Shown one piece after another: positions 22,162-34,605 of a stretch of DNA of 64,000 bases (position 1 is the stretch's first letter; every line of letters begins with the position of its first letter). The notes below the pieces were generated by a model. That model saw only the letters and a program-made list of their open reading frames with translations, was not told the origin of the DNA and searched no databases. This DNA is from Dipodascopsis uninucleata var. uninucleata. Taxonomy: Eukaryota > Ascomycota > Lipomycetes > Lipomycetales > Lipomycetaceae. The stretch covers positions 124,001 to 188,000 of the forward strand of contig JAJLTO010000001.1 in NCBI GenBank assembly GCA_030568195.1, in the 5' to 3' direction. The translations under genes and the position numbers were made by a program.

Positions 22162-23015
22162 ATGTCAACTCCTGCTGGACCACCACCACCACCAGTTCCA
22201 CAAGGTAAGTTTATGGTTCCATTAGTATCTTAACCGATCGGCTCATATCTCAGTTACTTGTTTTGCATTGTATCTAACAATTTTTCTTCGTTATATTAGG
22301 ATGGCTGGCCAAATTTGATCCTAAATACAAAACGTAGGTTTTGGACCTGGTTATCGTTGATAACACGGCAGATTTAGTTGCAGAGAGAATCAAGCTATCT
22401 TAGTACTAACCAAAAGATTTATGCAGATTTTATTATGTAAATTTGGCCACTGGAAAATCGCAGTGGGAGAAACCTCCTATGGTGTCAGATTCGAGTGGAC
22501 AGAAGCAAGACGATCATCCTCCACCCTATTCTTCGGTTGATTCAACAAGAAATGGTTCTTATGGTGCTTCTGGTCAACAACCTAGCAGAACATATCCTCA
22601 AGGAAGCTATGGAGGACAAGGCGGATATGGACAGCCTTATCAGGGCTATTCTCATCAAGGAGGTTATCCTCAACAGGGCGGCTATCCTCAACAGGGTGGC
22701 TATCCTCAGCAGGGCGGCTATCCTCAACAGGGCGGCTATCCTCAGCAGGGTGGTTATCCTCAGCAGGGTGGTTATCCTCCTCAAGGATATTATCCGCAGC
22801 AAGGCTACCCTCAGCAGCAGCCAGTCTATGTACAACAGCAGCAGCCGAAGAAGTCTGGCATGGGAATGGGAGGGGGCCTTGCACTTGGTGCGGGAGCTGG
22901 CTTGCTTGGAGGTCTTTTGATCGGAGATGCTATGCAGGATAGTTACCAAGATGGTGTTGAGGATGGAATGGCATATGATGGAGGAGGAGGAGGAGATTTT
23001 GATGGAGATTTTTAA
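22162..23015 (+). CDS. WW-domain protein with YPQQGG repeats (Wwm1-like)
   Basis: Exons 22162-22204, 22300-22333 and 22427-23015 give 221 residues. The WW domain is assembled from all three exons: W16, the aromatic FYYV at 27-30, W39 and P42. It is followed by a PPPYSS motif, which is itself a PPxY ligand for WW domains. Then comes a Gly/Tyr/Gln-rich low-complexity region, including seven hexapeptides of the GGYPQQ type (104-145). [21 protein letters not shown] glycine-zipper-like segment and an acidic Gly/Asp tail ([11 protein letters not shown]) end the protein. The order WW, PPxY, PQQ-rich region, glycine-rich segment and FDG tail matches yeast Wwm1, a partner of metacaspase Mca1. Metacaspase binding here is inference. 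The Tyr/Gln-rich repeat could drive phase separation. Confidence 0.85.
22659..22784 (+). repeat. seven 18-bp tandem repeats encoding GGYPQQ
   Basis: Seven 18-bp units of the form GGNGGNTATCCTCARCAG; the last is a variant encoding GGYPPQ. Units differ mainly at third positions, so they are old enough to carry silent changes or have been mixed by unequal exchange. Copy number is likely to vary between strains. Confidence 0.9.
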
Positions 23016-23736
23016 TGAATAGCATGTTAGTAATTTTATATATAACTCTTTGATCATATACAGTTATAAAGCTGATTCAATTTTGATGGCTTTAATCTTT
23101 TTCTTTGTATTTTATAATTGCATTTATGTTGCCGCGGTTTCTGTTAATATTCGTTTTCGTCACTTTCTTTCCTCTGATATGTTTAAATCATGTCCAGTCT
23201 GATATCTGAGTGTTTAATCGTGCTCACTAAAAGACATTTAATAACCAGATTTCCCTTTCTTTTTTGGTGATTTGTTTTTATTTTTTTTGGGCTAGGATGG
23301 GTCAGTCGATGCTAACTTTTATATGACGTATGACTCAGTCTGTGTCAATCTGATTATTATGTTTGTATATGTTTGATTATTATTATTATACGTGAGAGTC
23401 TATCGAATTGGATAATTGGTAAGTATCCGTAAAGTAATTGTAAAGTAAAGAAGTCTTAATTTGATTGAATTGATAACTAGTCTATGTTTTAATAGAAATT
23501 AGCATCCATTTTTGAAAGTAAGGTTTCGCGTAAAAAACTTTGCACAAACATGCTCGTTCTTGTTTGAATCTTCTATTCTCATGTACGCCCTGTAGATTTT
23601 ATTCTCTTTAATAATAGACAAAACTGTTAACATTCTTAATTCTAATTGAATTGATGATCAATTTTCATCATCAGGAATTTATGTATTATATGCATAAGAA
23701 CTTCTAAGAAGGAGATCGAAGTTTCATTGGTTAGTC
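23016..23736. other. intergenic: WW-protein 3' UTR and cofactor D promoter
   Basis: AT-rich with T runs (23270-23290) typical of a 3' UTR. No exon or RNA gene recognised. Confidence 0.5.
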
Positions 23737-26700
23737 ATGGATCCAGATTTCGATGACTGTCCTGATCTGACAAAATCTGCGCCTGCATTGATCAGAGATT
23801 TTCAAGTGAAACTCGAAATACAGTTAAAAAACAAGACGGAAGATGCTGTGTCTTCGAATGAAGTTCAGGGTACGCTAATATCTATACTGGAGCAATTTCA
23901 AGACTCTCCGCAGCTTTTGGATCCAATTCTAGCTAAAGCAATAGACAAAATCTGCAGAGACTTCCTTGCACGAGATAGAAAATGGCACTGCCAGTTATTA
24001 TATACCATCGGAAAGGTACGAGGTGTTAAGACAATACTCCAACTTTATCCAAACGAGGTGAATTTAGTACCCGTTATACTTAAAATCGCTGAAGAGAAAT
24101 GCAGCCCAGCAGCAGATTCAGATTGGATTCAACGATACGTTTTACTACAATGGCTCGCTTCCTTAGTTTTAACACCTTTTAACTTAGAAACTCTAGGGTA
24201 TAACATAGGAAATCGGATTTATGAATTAGGAATTGGATTTATGGGCTCCTCAGGTCGCGAAAGAGAGGCTTCAATCATTCTACTCAGCAGATTTCTTGCT
24301 AGAACAGACGCGTTACCTGTCTTCATCACTAAGTTCTTGTCAGCCTACACACCGACGGAGTCTACCACTGAATTTGAGTTACTGGCCACAGCGTCAATAA
24401 TTGCTCAACTTTACAATCTTTGCTCCGGAAGCGACTTAGCTAATTATCAGAAAGACTTCTCTAATTTGATCGAGAGGCTGAAGAAAGTTCATGCCTCTAA
24501 TAGCAGAAACCGAAACAATACAACAAGTGCAAATCTTAGAAAGATTCTTGTAAAAGCTTCCTATCGTTCTGCACTTAGTCAACTAGCGCTATCGCCGTCC
24601 GAGGTCCCTAAGAGCGTTGAAACAGTTCTGGATGATCTGATGAACGAGTCGTTACATGATAAAGACACTTTGGTGCGATATAGCGCATCCAAAGCATTCT
24701 CCAGAATTGTTATTGCATTGAAGCCGCTAGATTCTGGCAGATTCTCCGAAGAGGTGCTGGAAATGTTTTTCGGTATATTTTCTGACTTTTTTGTTGTAAT
24801 GAAAGCAGAAACTGTTGATTCTACTCATGGTGGTCTTTTGGCTCTGGCTGAACTGTTACGCCGCAAAGCGATATCCCTTCACAAACATTCCAGTAAAGTT
24901 GAAATATTTCTTGCATCTGGCTTAAGATTTAACGCTAGACGTACTACTCATTCAGTAGGAACGAATGTAAGAGATGCTGCATGCTATGCTTCTTGGTCAT
25001 TATTTAGACACTATCGTGGGCTCTCAGATAAAAAGTCAGCTCCCGAAGCATATAATCTCGCATCAGTCGCTTTTAAAGCACTTCTACTGCTAGCTTGTTT
25101 TGATCGAGAGATTAATAATAGGCGAGCTGCAGCTGCGGCAGTTCAAGAGTGTATAGGTCGTCATGGTGCCATGTTAGAGGTAGATGACAGGGATAAACCA
25201 GCTGTAGGACTAGACGTCGTCCAAGCTCTGGACTACTTTGAACTTGGTAACAGGTCTCATGCATTTCTTGTTGTTTCAGTGAGACTGCAGAGACTCGGAC
25301 TGATGCACGATGCAATATCATTTTTACTGGATGAGGCTGTAGCTAGTTGGGATGCTGATATTCGCCGCTTAGGAGGGCGTGCCATTGCTATTTTAGCAAA
25401 CGAGTCGAAGAACATAGAACAGGTTGTGAGTACTGTATTTGTTAAGATCGACTCGTTAGATATTAATACTAGATCAGAATCTGTAAACTTGCGTCATGGA
25501 TACTTCTATACCCTTGGTGAGCTTCTAAATACAAGGAACACTAGTAATCTTAATATCTCTAGCAATAGCCTTCGCAAGTTGGAGCATTTGTTCGACAAAA
25601 CTCCTATTTCATACTTCAAATCTAGCCTTCATGGGTTCCTAGTCTACGAATCAGCTCTGCATCTTATCGCTCCAAGTTTGGTACTGCTAACAGAAGCTAA
25701 AATTGCAATTCCAGAAATATTTACAGATATTATTAACGAATCATTAATGCGTACTTCTGATGATTGGAGTCCTATATACGAAGAAGCATCTAGAGCTATC
25801 TTAAACATGCCAAGCGATAGCCACGGCTGCGAATTGGATGATTGGATTTCATCGGCGAATAATGGACGTCCTGGCTTCATAACAGCACTCTCTAATCACC
25901 CGACTGTACGTAACAGTGGCGAGGAGCGTACGCGTATTATAAATATACTCTACGACTTTGTGAAGAAGTCTACGCCATCCATTGATATCGCTATTCGAGT
26001 AAATTCGATTAAGTCTTTGGCCAATATTTTATCGGTGGACATATCAGATAAACAACGAAAGTCACTTCAAAAGCTATCATCTGAAGAGATGGGGGTAATA
26101 GAGCATGCCTTCCTAATTGCTCTGCAGGATTATACGGTTCAGCCGCCAAGAGGTGACGTTGGCTCATTATTACGCATTGAAAGTCTTAGATTAATCAAGC
26201 GTTATGCTAGATCAATTCTACAGATATCAGGGAAAGTAGGCAATGAAGTTGACGTCAGCAGGAGTATTTTTGAGTCATTAGTACGTATCTCGCTTGAAAA
26301 GATGGATAAGTTGAGAATTGAAGCGGTGGAGGCTCTTAAGTCCTATACATATAACGATAAGCTCTCTAAATTGTTTATAGAACATGATCTATTCTTCGAA
26401 ACTCAAACAGATCAATTTTTCTTTTTGCTAAAAACATATCTAGAAAATGAGAATATTCCTGCGGAAATTGTTATACGTGGAGTTTCATCTTCGACCTCTC
26501 GAACTGCCAGTGAAAGTGTTATACGAGCTTCTCGAGATGCTGTGGTCAGACTGTTGACCCAAAGAACTGAATCCAGTGTGATTTCTGAAAAGTTTCTGGG
26601 TGCCATTGTTCCATCTCTTCTTAATCCAACCAATTCTCTTCGAACCGATTTTGAGATTGCTGAACTGTTTGGGTGCGTCGTGATTGAGTTAACGCGCTGC

Positions 26701-27126
26701 ATGCCACCACCACCTTCTCCAGCGAAGTCCTACGTGAGCTTGTTCAATAAACTTGCAAAGATGCTAACAGCAGCTATAAAGACCAAAAATATCCAGCGGC
26801 AAGAAATTGTCGCAACATCGTTCATTGGACTCGTTGGTGATAACAGTGTTGCAACTCGAATCCGTGAAGAGGCTCTAAAGAAGGTGGCTCCTCTACTTGT
26901 AGGGGATTCCAGAAAAGTAAGACAGACCGTGGCCGACAGTCTCTACCTATTGATCTCTTCCGAAAATTTACTTAGCTCACCAAATGCTCCCCATTTACAA
27001 GACAATTTAGAGCAAGCGCAAGAAATTTTGGAATCTGTAGACTGGGCTAATGATGATAATTTGGGTTCGTTACGACTGAAACAATCAACTTTCACGGATA
27101 CTCTCATTAGATTATTCAAAAAATGA
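23737..27126 (+). CDS. CIN1: tubulin-folding cofactor D (TBCD/Alp1/Cin1)
   Basis: A cofactor that captures beta-tubulin after the CCT chaperonin and, with cofactors A, B, C and E, builds the alpha/beta-tubulin dimer; it also associates with microtubules. Single exon, 1129 residues, ATG at 23737 giving MDPDFDDCPDL. The length lies between yeast Cin1 and human TBCD. It is made of HEAT/armadillo-like helical repeats. Family-typical blocks are VLLQWLASLVLTPFNL (about 130-145), TNVRDAACYASWSLFRHY (about 408-425), NRRAAAAAVQECIGRHG (about 458-474) and an IRRLGGRAIA block near 545. The C-terminal part carries further helical repeats. No catalytic site is expected. The gene is convergent with the Csc1 gene. 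Confidence 0.93.
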   Translation: MDPDFDDCPDLTKSAPALIRDFQVKLEIQLKNKTEDAVSSNEVQGTLISILEQFQDSPQLLDPILAKAIDKICRDFLARDRKWHCQLLYTIGKVRGVKTILQLYPNEVNLVPVILKIAEEKCSPAADSDWIQRYVLLQWLASLVLTPFNLETLGYNIGNRIYELGIGFMGSSGREREASIILLSRFLARTDALPVFITKFLSAYTPTESTTEFELLATASIIAQLYNLCSGSDLANYQKDFSNLIERLKKVHASNSRNRNNTTSANLRKILVKASYRSALSQLALSPSEVPKSVETVLDDLMNESLHDKDTLVRYSASKAFSRIVIALKPLDSGRFSEEVLEMFFGIFSDFFVVMKAETVDSTHGGLLALAELLRRKAISLHKHSSKVEIFLASGLRFNARRTTHSVGTNVRDAACYASWSLFRHYRGLSDKKSAPEAYNLASVAFKALLLLACFDREINNRRAAAAAVQECIGRHGAMLEVDDRDKPAVGLDVVQALDYFELGNRSHAFLVVSVRLQRLGLMHDAISFLLDEAVASWDADIRRLGGRAIAILANESKNIEQVVSTVFVKIDSLDINTRSESVNLRHGYFYTLGELLNTRNTSNLNISSNSLRKLEHLFDKTPISYFKSSLHGFLVYESALHLIAPSLVLLTEAKIAIPEIFTDIINESLMRTSDDWSPIYEEASRAILNMPSDSHGCELDDWISSANNGRPGFITALSNHPTVRNSGEERTRIINILYDFVKKSTPSIDIAIRVNSIKSLANILSVDISDKQRKSLQKLSSEEMGVIEHAFLIALQDYTVQPPRGDVGSLLRIESLRLIKRYARSILQISGKVGNEVDVSRSIFESLVRISLEKMDKLRIEAVEALKSYTYNDKLSKLFIEHDLFFETQTDQFFFLLKTYLENENIPAEIVIRGVSSSTSRTASESVIRASRDAVVRLLTQRTESSVISEKFLGAIVPSLLNPTNSLRTDFEIAELFGCVVIELTRCMPPPPSPAKSYVSLFNKLAKMLTAAIKTKNIQRQEIVATSFIGLVGDNSVATRIREEALKKVAPLLVGDSRKVRQTVADSLYLLISSENLLSSPNAPHLQDNLEQAQEILESVDWANDDNLGSLRLKQSTFTDTLIRLFKK

Positions 27127-27421
27127 GGTACTGCATCGGAAAATCTAGAATACAATGGTATGAGACATGGACTATTTGATCTTACAAGAGTAGTTGTCAA
27201 TACTGGTAAATATTTGGATGATGAGAGATGAGTGTAGAAACAGTGAATGAGAATTAATAATATTACATTAAACTAAACAATCAAACAAAACACAAAATTA
27301 AAACTGATAACAAACTTCAAAATTTCCATATCTTCCCAGATGTATAAAATAACTAGGTAATATTACCATTAAATCGACAATAAGACGCTCCGAAACAAAT
27401 AATTTAATCTCTTGACTGAAT

Positions 27422-30050
27422 CTACAAGTGTTTAGTCTCACTATAGTCTGGTGGCTTACCTTCTCTGATAATTTTGCCCTTCTCATTGATGTAAGCAGCT
27501 TCATCAGAGATACCGATAACAGGAGTAGTCTTTTCAATTTCGATAGCAGACAGTCCCATAGGATCTCTAGGAATCCAGAGAAATGGTGCGTCTGCATGAT
27601 AAGCTGGATTGAGATAAGCAGCTTGCTCCTCTTCCTCGGTGATATCAGCGACAAACCAGTCTGGCACAATACGATTGCGCATCTCCGAGAAAGAAGCATA
27701 TATATCTGGTCTAAAGAATCTGTAAATAGCCTCTAATATCGGTTGCTTAAACTTAGGCTTGAGCTGCGAACTTGTTTCTAGATCATTAACAATTCTCTCG
27801 GGTGAATTGGGCGCAGTATCAGGCTTTTCGCTCTCTTGAAGCGTAGACGACTTCCTGAAGACATCCTTATCAACATTTTGGCCAACTTCAACCTCAACCG
27901 ATTTTGGAATATACCTCAAAAGAGGCTCGACAGCTTTCTGAAGCTCGATTTGGAAGAATGCAGTTCCAGCCAAAGCAATAGCAGACAATACAATACAAGC
28001 CCAGTTCTTACCAACGGCAAAAAGACCGATGAGACAGACTTGAGAAAGATAAACGCCAGTGAAAGTCTGGTAAAGAGCACGAGGATACATCATACCAGTG
28101 AGATCAACATCTTGTTGGTAAACATACAACAGGTTATGCAGGTACGCCAAGTAGAGAACAGCAAAACCAACACAGCAAAAAAGTAGGATCATAGGAGCTA
28201 TAATCGAATAAGTGATGGCAATCACTGCCAAGTTAGCGTATATGGGGAAAACGGTACCCCAACCAATAGAAGACAACCCTTTATAGCGATTGTACATCTT
28301 ACGAGGAGTACTATCCAAAATATATGACAATACTCTGTAAAGAATCAAACCAACAATCTGAAGGAAAAGACCACCAGCAATAGAAAATCCCTGCAAAAGC
28401 AAATACGATATGAAGAAATTGCTGGCCTTTGGTAAGTTGTTAGCCAAGAGAGACATTGCCGAGGTCGGCTGCTCTACAATCTGAGTAACAACAGAAGCTG
28501 CAGATGACGAAATAGTAGTAACCAAAAACACCTGTACAACCTGGAAAGCAAAGTACGAGTTTTGAACAGTGTACTCAACAAGAGAATTAGACGGATCACC
28601 AGAAATTTTAGCCATAAGACGAAGAACGATAGGCAAAAGAGCCATCAAAACAGCAAGCAAAATAGTAGGAAGCAAGGAAGTAACGAGACCGTAAAGAGGC
28701 TTTGGTAAATGCAACAAGAATCTCAAGAAATGAACTTTGTCAGTGAGATAAGTGATGTTCGAAACAGCACCAACAAAAGCAACAGGGACAGCCCAGAAAA
28801 TAACAAGAGCACAAATAAAGGCGGTAGTAATCCACGAGCGAATGATACGCTCCCACCAACTAAAACGGAGACTAGACCAGATAACGTCATCAGGTCTGAT
28901 ACCAAGATATCTTGGACTCATATGAAGAGGAATATGATGAGTCACTAATTGAAGAGCGTCCTGAGCAGCTTCTGGAGTTTCGAATTCAACAAAGACAGAA
29001 TTTAGCTTCTTAGCTGAGGAGAAGGTCTCCTGCAAAAAACTAATCTTTGGATTCAATTCATCAAGTCGCTCACGATTATAATCAATGGTATCAACTTTCT
29101 TACCAATAATAGGTTTCAAGCGCTTGGTAGGACGGCTCGTGCCAGGAACATAGGCATCTATACCACCACTAGGATCAATAGGAGTACCTTTTTTCTCGGC
29201 CTTTATGTTCGCCTTGACAGCCTTTTTCAATAACTTAACCTCGCTTGCCTCCAGTTGATACGCCAGCTTGTCGCGTTCACTAATATACGAACTAAGCTCC
29301 TTTGCATCTCTCGTAATCCAAATATTTCTAGTCTGAGGGAAGAGATCTCTGATAGCAGACTCAGACAAAAACTTGTCTGGGACGGTCTGGAACAAGACAG
29401 TTCTAAAGGAAACTCTGTTCCAGTAGTATGGAGAAGTAAGAACAGCTTGACGAACCGACAAGAAGTACATGAACTCACGATAGATCATGATCAAAATAAA
29501 TGAGTAAAAAGCCCATGAAAGGAACACATGCGCAAAATACCTGTTCTTGTGCTTTGACGAGACATTCGAATAAGCAAGTTGGTCCAAACCAGTCTGGCCA
29601 GCGCCGCCTGTAGCATTTACTGGAAGCAAAATAGGAAAGAATAATATGATACCAAACGCTGAGATGAAAACAACAAACTTGAGATATCTCAAGAAGAAAT
29701 ATCCATCAAGACCGGACTGTCGAATAACATAACGATCAGGCTTAGAGACCAAAGAAGTTAACCATCCAAACCAGCTAGAGCTTAATGGCTCCGTTCGATC
29801 GCTATAGTTATACGATTAGACTCTGCAGGAGAAAAACAAACACGAGAGAAATTCAACTACCAAGCAAGAAAATTAAATACACAACTTACTATTCAGGAAT
29901 TGACTCAAGAAAAGTTCTTGGTTGATAAATTCGTTTGTCCCTGCGTCGAAGAATCAAAAAGCCGAGAACAAAACACACGAAAATCACACCATTCATGATA
30001 ATCGAAGAAACCAGCGAGGACGTCGAAGACGCCGTATCAGAGCTCGCCAT
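27422..30050 (-). CDS. Csc1/OSCA-TMEM63 (DUF221) stress-gated cation channel
   Basis: A calcium-permeable, osmotically gated channel family of the plasma or intracellular membrane. Minus-strand exons are 30050-29890 and 29801-27422, giving 846 residues. Exon 1 supplies the start (MASSDTASSTSS) and the first membrane span (MNGVIFVCFVLGFLILRRR). The junction gives FLESIPEYDRTEPLSSSWFG. Then come two more spans (YLKFVVFISAFGIILFF and HVFLSWAFYSFILIMIY), a cytosolic RRM-like domain (about 195-355, with SVFVEFETPEAAQDALQ and DVIWSSL), and a block of about seven spans with conserved PTI and GxxL helices (about 375-690). A charged C-terminal extension ends with EGKPPDYSETKHL. The architecture matches yeast Csc1/Phm7/Rsn1. 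Paralogue assignment is uncertain. Confidence 0.92.
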
Positions 30051-33000
30051 TGTTACCGATTTCTATCGTTTTAACAGTGAATAAACGAGGAACCTGCTTG
30101 AGTCTCTAATTCTATATAAACAGATCTATTAGCACTTGCTTGACTTGATTATGGGTATTCTACTAAATAGTACCGCGTTAAAGCTTTGCTGTAATCCATC
30201 GCCAACAATCTAATTCCCTCACACATTGAGACCACGAGCTACCCATTAAAACACACAACATTTGGGAGAGAGAAAAAGGACAATCTGATCTCTTACAGAA
30301 ATAGATAGATTACGATGTGTTCTGCTGCTAGACGACGCTGATAAGAAAAAAAGGATATACATATACATACTCTATAGTGAAATACTGGAGCCAAGCACGG
30401 GCATCAGCTAAAGAAGACTCCTTTATGTCCAGAAAAAAATCACAGAATAAACTTGCTTAGACGCGAAAAAAGGAGACCTTTGCTCTAGAATTAAGATCAA
30501 CTTACTAACTAATTCAGCTATTATTATCACAGTACAATATACATGTAGAGCGGTATACTTCGCTATATTTTTTTGAAAGAAAAGGAATAGTAAAGTGCAG
30601 AAATATTTACAGTTAAAATACCACGCGAAAGTTGGGTGCTCAGTAACCTAGGTCCTGGTGGTACTAACTGTAACGATCATCAATTTCTTTTTTATTATTT
30701 TTTTTAAATAGTTCTTGTAACGCATGGCACCGAAATAGAGAAATAGAAAAAAACAGTAAATCATAACTTTATATTTGGACAATAGAAAATAGAGTTTATA
30801 GCCGTTATTATTTAATATAAGGTTTAGAAGATCTCAGGAGCGGCAAGTAAGAGAGCATGCGTACTAACAAGGTTTTAAAGAGGAAAGTACTAGCTCTTTG
30901 TGTATTGATTGCCGTTTAAAGGTGTGTGTATATTGTTTTTATATACCCAGAGACAAGTACGTGAAACGAATAAGCTATAGTATCTGCTGCGATTATCATA
31001 ACTACTCGATGGAGCTAAGGGTCTATGCATAGAAGACTGCGCGCTGCGATTCGCTGCTAGTGGTGCAGAAAATGCATCATAGGAAGCCTATTGCTAGCCA
31101 TAATAGGTCTAGTATGTACCTAAGAATTTATGAAGTTCCCAGTTGTGAAATTTTAAATAGCTTAGTAATACAAGACATAATAGAGCTAGTACTTATTAGG
31201 GAAAGAGTAGAAGGACTATAGAGCGAATCGCAAGAAGTCTCAGCGGCTGTAAACAGTTTAGGTATGACGATTGCTGTGAAATTACGTATGCCATTTAGTC
31301 TTGCATTAGCTTCTGTCAGCGTTCTTCTGGAAGAGTTCCATTTTTGATTTTGTCTGCAGTCTTGCATGCAAAGCTAATCGTTGCAGTAACCAATCGAGCC
31401 TTCAAGCCACTCCCTCTACCTGCAGCAAACATCCAATGACTAAGCGAGAGAGCGGAGAATTTTTAGTCATGTAAGTAGTAATTGAGAATGTAGGCAAGAG
31501 CTCTGTAAGGCAGGTCAGTACTCCAGAATACAATAAAATAATTCTAGTCCCCGCTAGGCTCTTTTCATCATTCGGACATTTATTGGGATTTATGTACCAG
31601 AGGCAGCTGATCCTCGAAGAAGACAAGCGTCTTGAATAGAGTAAACGCCGTCCACATGCTCATATATGAGCATAGATGCCGTTCGCGGCAGACACTTAGG
31701 GAGACGGCCCCTGTGGTGAAGTCTACTATTATTCAGGCTAAACGTTAAGGTACTAGAAGCAAGTCTAGAACGAAGGAGAAAAGCATAATAGAGCGAACGT
31801 CGCAGGGAACTTTACAGTACGCACGAGAGGCGGGAGAAATATTCATACACCAGATAGACCACCTTAAGAAGTCGCCGTCACTTTATCTATTAACCACAAG
31901 AAAAAAAATCTGCGCGCCAAAAAAATGTCTCTTATGTTATTGTGCGGGTGTTGTATTTAGCTCAGAAATGGGGAATTATACTTGCTGACTTCCTTTATTG
32001 CCCGTCCATCTTATCTTTAAGCCGGCAGCTATCGCAACCTAAGGTTTGCAGTACCGTCTATGGACCAAACAAGCTAAACGCAATATAGCACGGCTTTAGT
32101 GCGCAGAGCGAGTCTACGAGTTTGGCACGAGAGAGCTTCTAAGGTCCATAAACAAATGCCGATCTGTTGCGGATAGATATGTCAGCGACTTGCAAAGCTC
32201 TCTATGTGACTAGCCCGAGACTTGAGAAAAGACGATGCTGCTCACTAGACATACGCTGCAAGCTCAAATATCAAATAACATTGGAGTTGCGAATGCAAAC
32301 TACTACTTAGCGGTGCTCTGGACCTATGGACTATTAAGAGATAGCTAAGTATCAGACGCATGATTGACAGAAGTTCAGCCCAGTGTACTGGCTTTTACGC
32401 TAATATGCCCTTCCAGCTGATACAAATTTTGTGGGTTTATAAAATGTTCTGCGTAGTTTTCGCTCTTTGACAAATAACGCACAGTGAAATTAGGGCAATG
32501 TCCCACGAACATTCTCCACTGGCTATGGAAGACGAGTGGAAGATTATAAGAAATTAGCGTCATTTTTAAAATCTGTATATCATCCAGTTGCTATGCAATT
32601 TAGAGTGGTGACAGATGCCTTCTATACGTCGATACTATTTCGTCACCAAGGCTGCGTCGCAGATATTTGACAAGATTTTATATAGTATTCGGACTAAGTG
32701 CTAAATACTTATCGCGTATTTGAATAGATGAAATATGTATATACATATTATATAACATATAGCTAATTATTAATTACTTGCGTAATTTGATAAGTCTATA
32801 TCATATCAGCATATAATATTTAACATATATAACTTCCGTCAGCACAGCTTTTCTAAAATACTCCCGTCCTTCTGAAGTCGGGAATAATATCGATCCAGAA
32901 CTAGATCTTTGTTGAAGATACCTGTCTAAAAGATAGTATCAGCACTGTGTAGCAGTAGGCATTATTTGTAGTGTCAGCTATGTCATTTGTCCTTCTACGT

Positions 33001-34605
33001 ACAAGAGGTATCTCCCCTGACGCTGGTCATGCTATTCAATTTGATTAGTACGGTTAAAGCCACCTAGCATTACTAGGATTAACAGATTCCGCACGGTAAT
33101 TGCGGATGCTCATTGCTTCACTGGCCAGAGATAGGACTAGCACTCCGACAAATGCCACTAGATAATAAGTATGTGTCCATTCGGCATTTGTTGTGTCATA
33201 TGATACTAACACTAAACCCTTGGAAATAGTAGTATGATGTGATTCCTCTCTCTGTGTAGAGAAAATGTCCAAAAATTAATGCTGTAGTACTCTACGTTTC
33301 TGCTAACCCGACATCATGGCTAGGTGGAGAAACATAGCTACTAAAACAAGAATTGGTGGGGAAGCAAATCGCTTTGTGTATTGAAAAAGAGAAACATGCT
33401 CTTTGCACTACTCGTTCATAGTAGTTAAGCCGCAGGGAAATCTTCCAGGAAAACTTACTGCTCAACATTGCACAGGTCTACAACATACGTGCACATCCTT
33501 TCTTGAAGCTGCATGGCTGTGATACTCACAAGTGCGTACATACGTAATTTCACCGCCTCTATTGTCTCGCTCTATGCTTGGTGTTAGTTCCTATCTCCTC
33601 CGTTGGACTTGTCAAGCTCAGATCAACAGGATCAGTCGGCACATTTTTGCTGTCTTCCGCTTTGCACTACATCACGTGATTTAAAATGCATTTTTGCGAG
33701 GATGGACTTGAACTCATTAGGCGTTCAACAAAATGCGTTTATGCGTGGTCTCACACGTCGAAAACAGCCAAAAGTTTGTGACACAATTCATTTAAAGATT
33801 CAAGTCTATGACAGAAGGAATATTTGAGCTCCATAAGAGGAACTTTTCACTAAGAGCTATGGTATGATGCCGTGATGGAATTTATATCATGTATCTGGAT
33901 GTGAATTCTGATTCAAGATAAAATGGATGGCATTCACCTGAAAGAGTGCATTTATATATGAGGAATGAACGATTTGAGCCAACAGAAATTTAAAGTTCTT
34001 TAATATTGAAAATGGATTTTGAGTTGCTGCATAGACTATATTTCTGGCCCAAAGGGAACTATTAAATTTTTCAATTTTCGGAAACCAAGAAAAAATTATA
34101 TAGATCACGTAGACTTTATTGGATCTGTATGTGTGCCTTCTCGTTATATTATGACCATTTTGTCTACTTTTTGTAAAGCCTTTCTCCTCCACTGAGATTT
34201 TTGCAATTTCTCTATAAGATTATTCTTTCTATTCATTACGTTAGATCGAATATATAGCTCCAGTGATAATTTTAGAATAGCAGGGCAATATCTGTGTTTG
34301 TTTGTATATCAAGCACCCACGAGTCATCTCACGACATTGGCTTGTCAAGTTCAATACCAATCAATCTCGCAAGGTCTGAAGTATATTAGCTTTTATAGCG
34401 TTCCTTCACCTTATTCTTTTCAATTTGTTATTTTAAGATATAGCTTAGACTACTGAACCACGATCCTAAGTCTTGGAAATTGGCCTTGTTTGAATATCGA
34501 GTTTTAAAAACTGTCAAGAGACATCTTCCGGAATCTCCGTGATCTAACTGCCTTCCGATCAATTTAATATCTTAAGAAAATAGAAATATAGTATATCAAG
34601 AGATA
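30051..34605. other. 4.5-kb gene desert
   Basis: The longest stretch here without a recognisable gene. The left end is presumably the Csc1 promoter and the right end the elongase promoter. Short frames exist on both strands (for example about 74 codons at 31402-31626 and 101 codons at 33887-34192, both minus), but none resembles a known family. I see no tRNA, rRNA, terminal repeats or transposase or reverse transcriptase motifs. It holds an 18-bp palindrome at 31656-31673. Long non-coding RNA, an origin or worn-out mobile DNA are all possible; the sequence does not decide. Confidence 0.6.
31656..31673. repeat. 18-bp perfect palindrome
   Basis: ATGCTCATATATGAGCAT equals its own reverse complement. 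About one in four windows of this size would contain one by chance, so it is only suggestive. Confidence 0.7.

Noticed and set aside
22542-23057. 171-codon minus-strand open frame over the WW-protein gene
   Set aside because: It mirrors the 18-bp repeat and the codon bias of the plus-strand gene; its product is a monotonous Leu/Ile/Arg repeat with no family resemblance.
27836-28186. 116-codon plus-strand frame over the Csc1 gene
   Set aside because: Antisense shadow of a conserved channel; no family resemblance of its own.
33887-34192. 101-codon minus-strand frame in the gene desert
   Set aside because: No recognisable motif, no splice sites nearby, and amino-acid make-up as expected from random AT-rich sequence.
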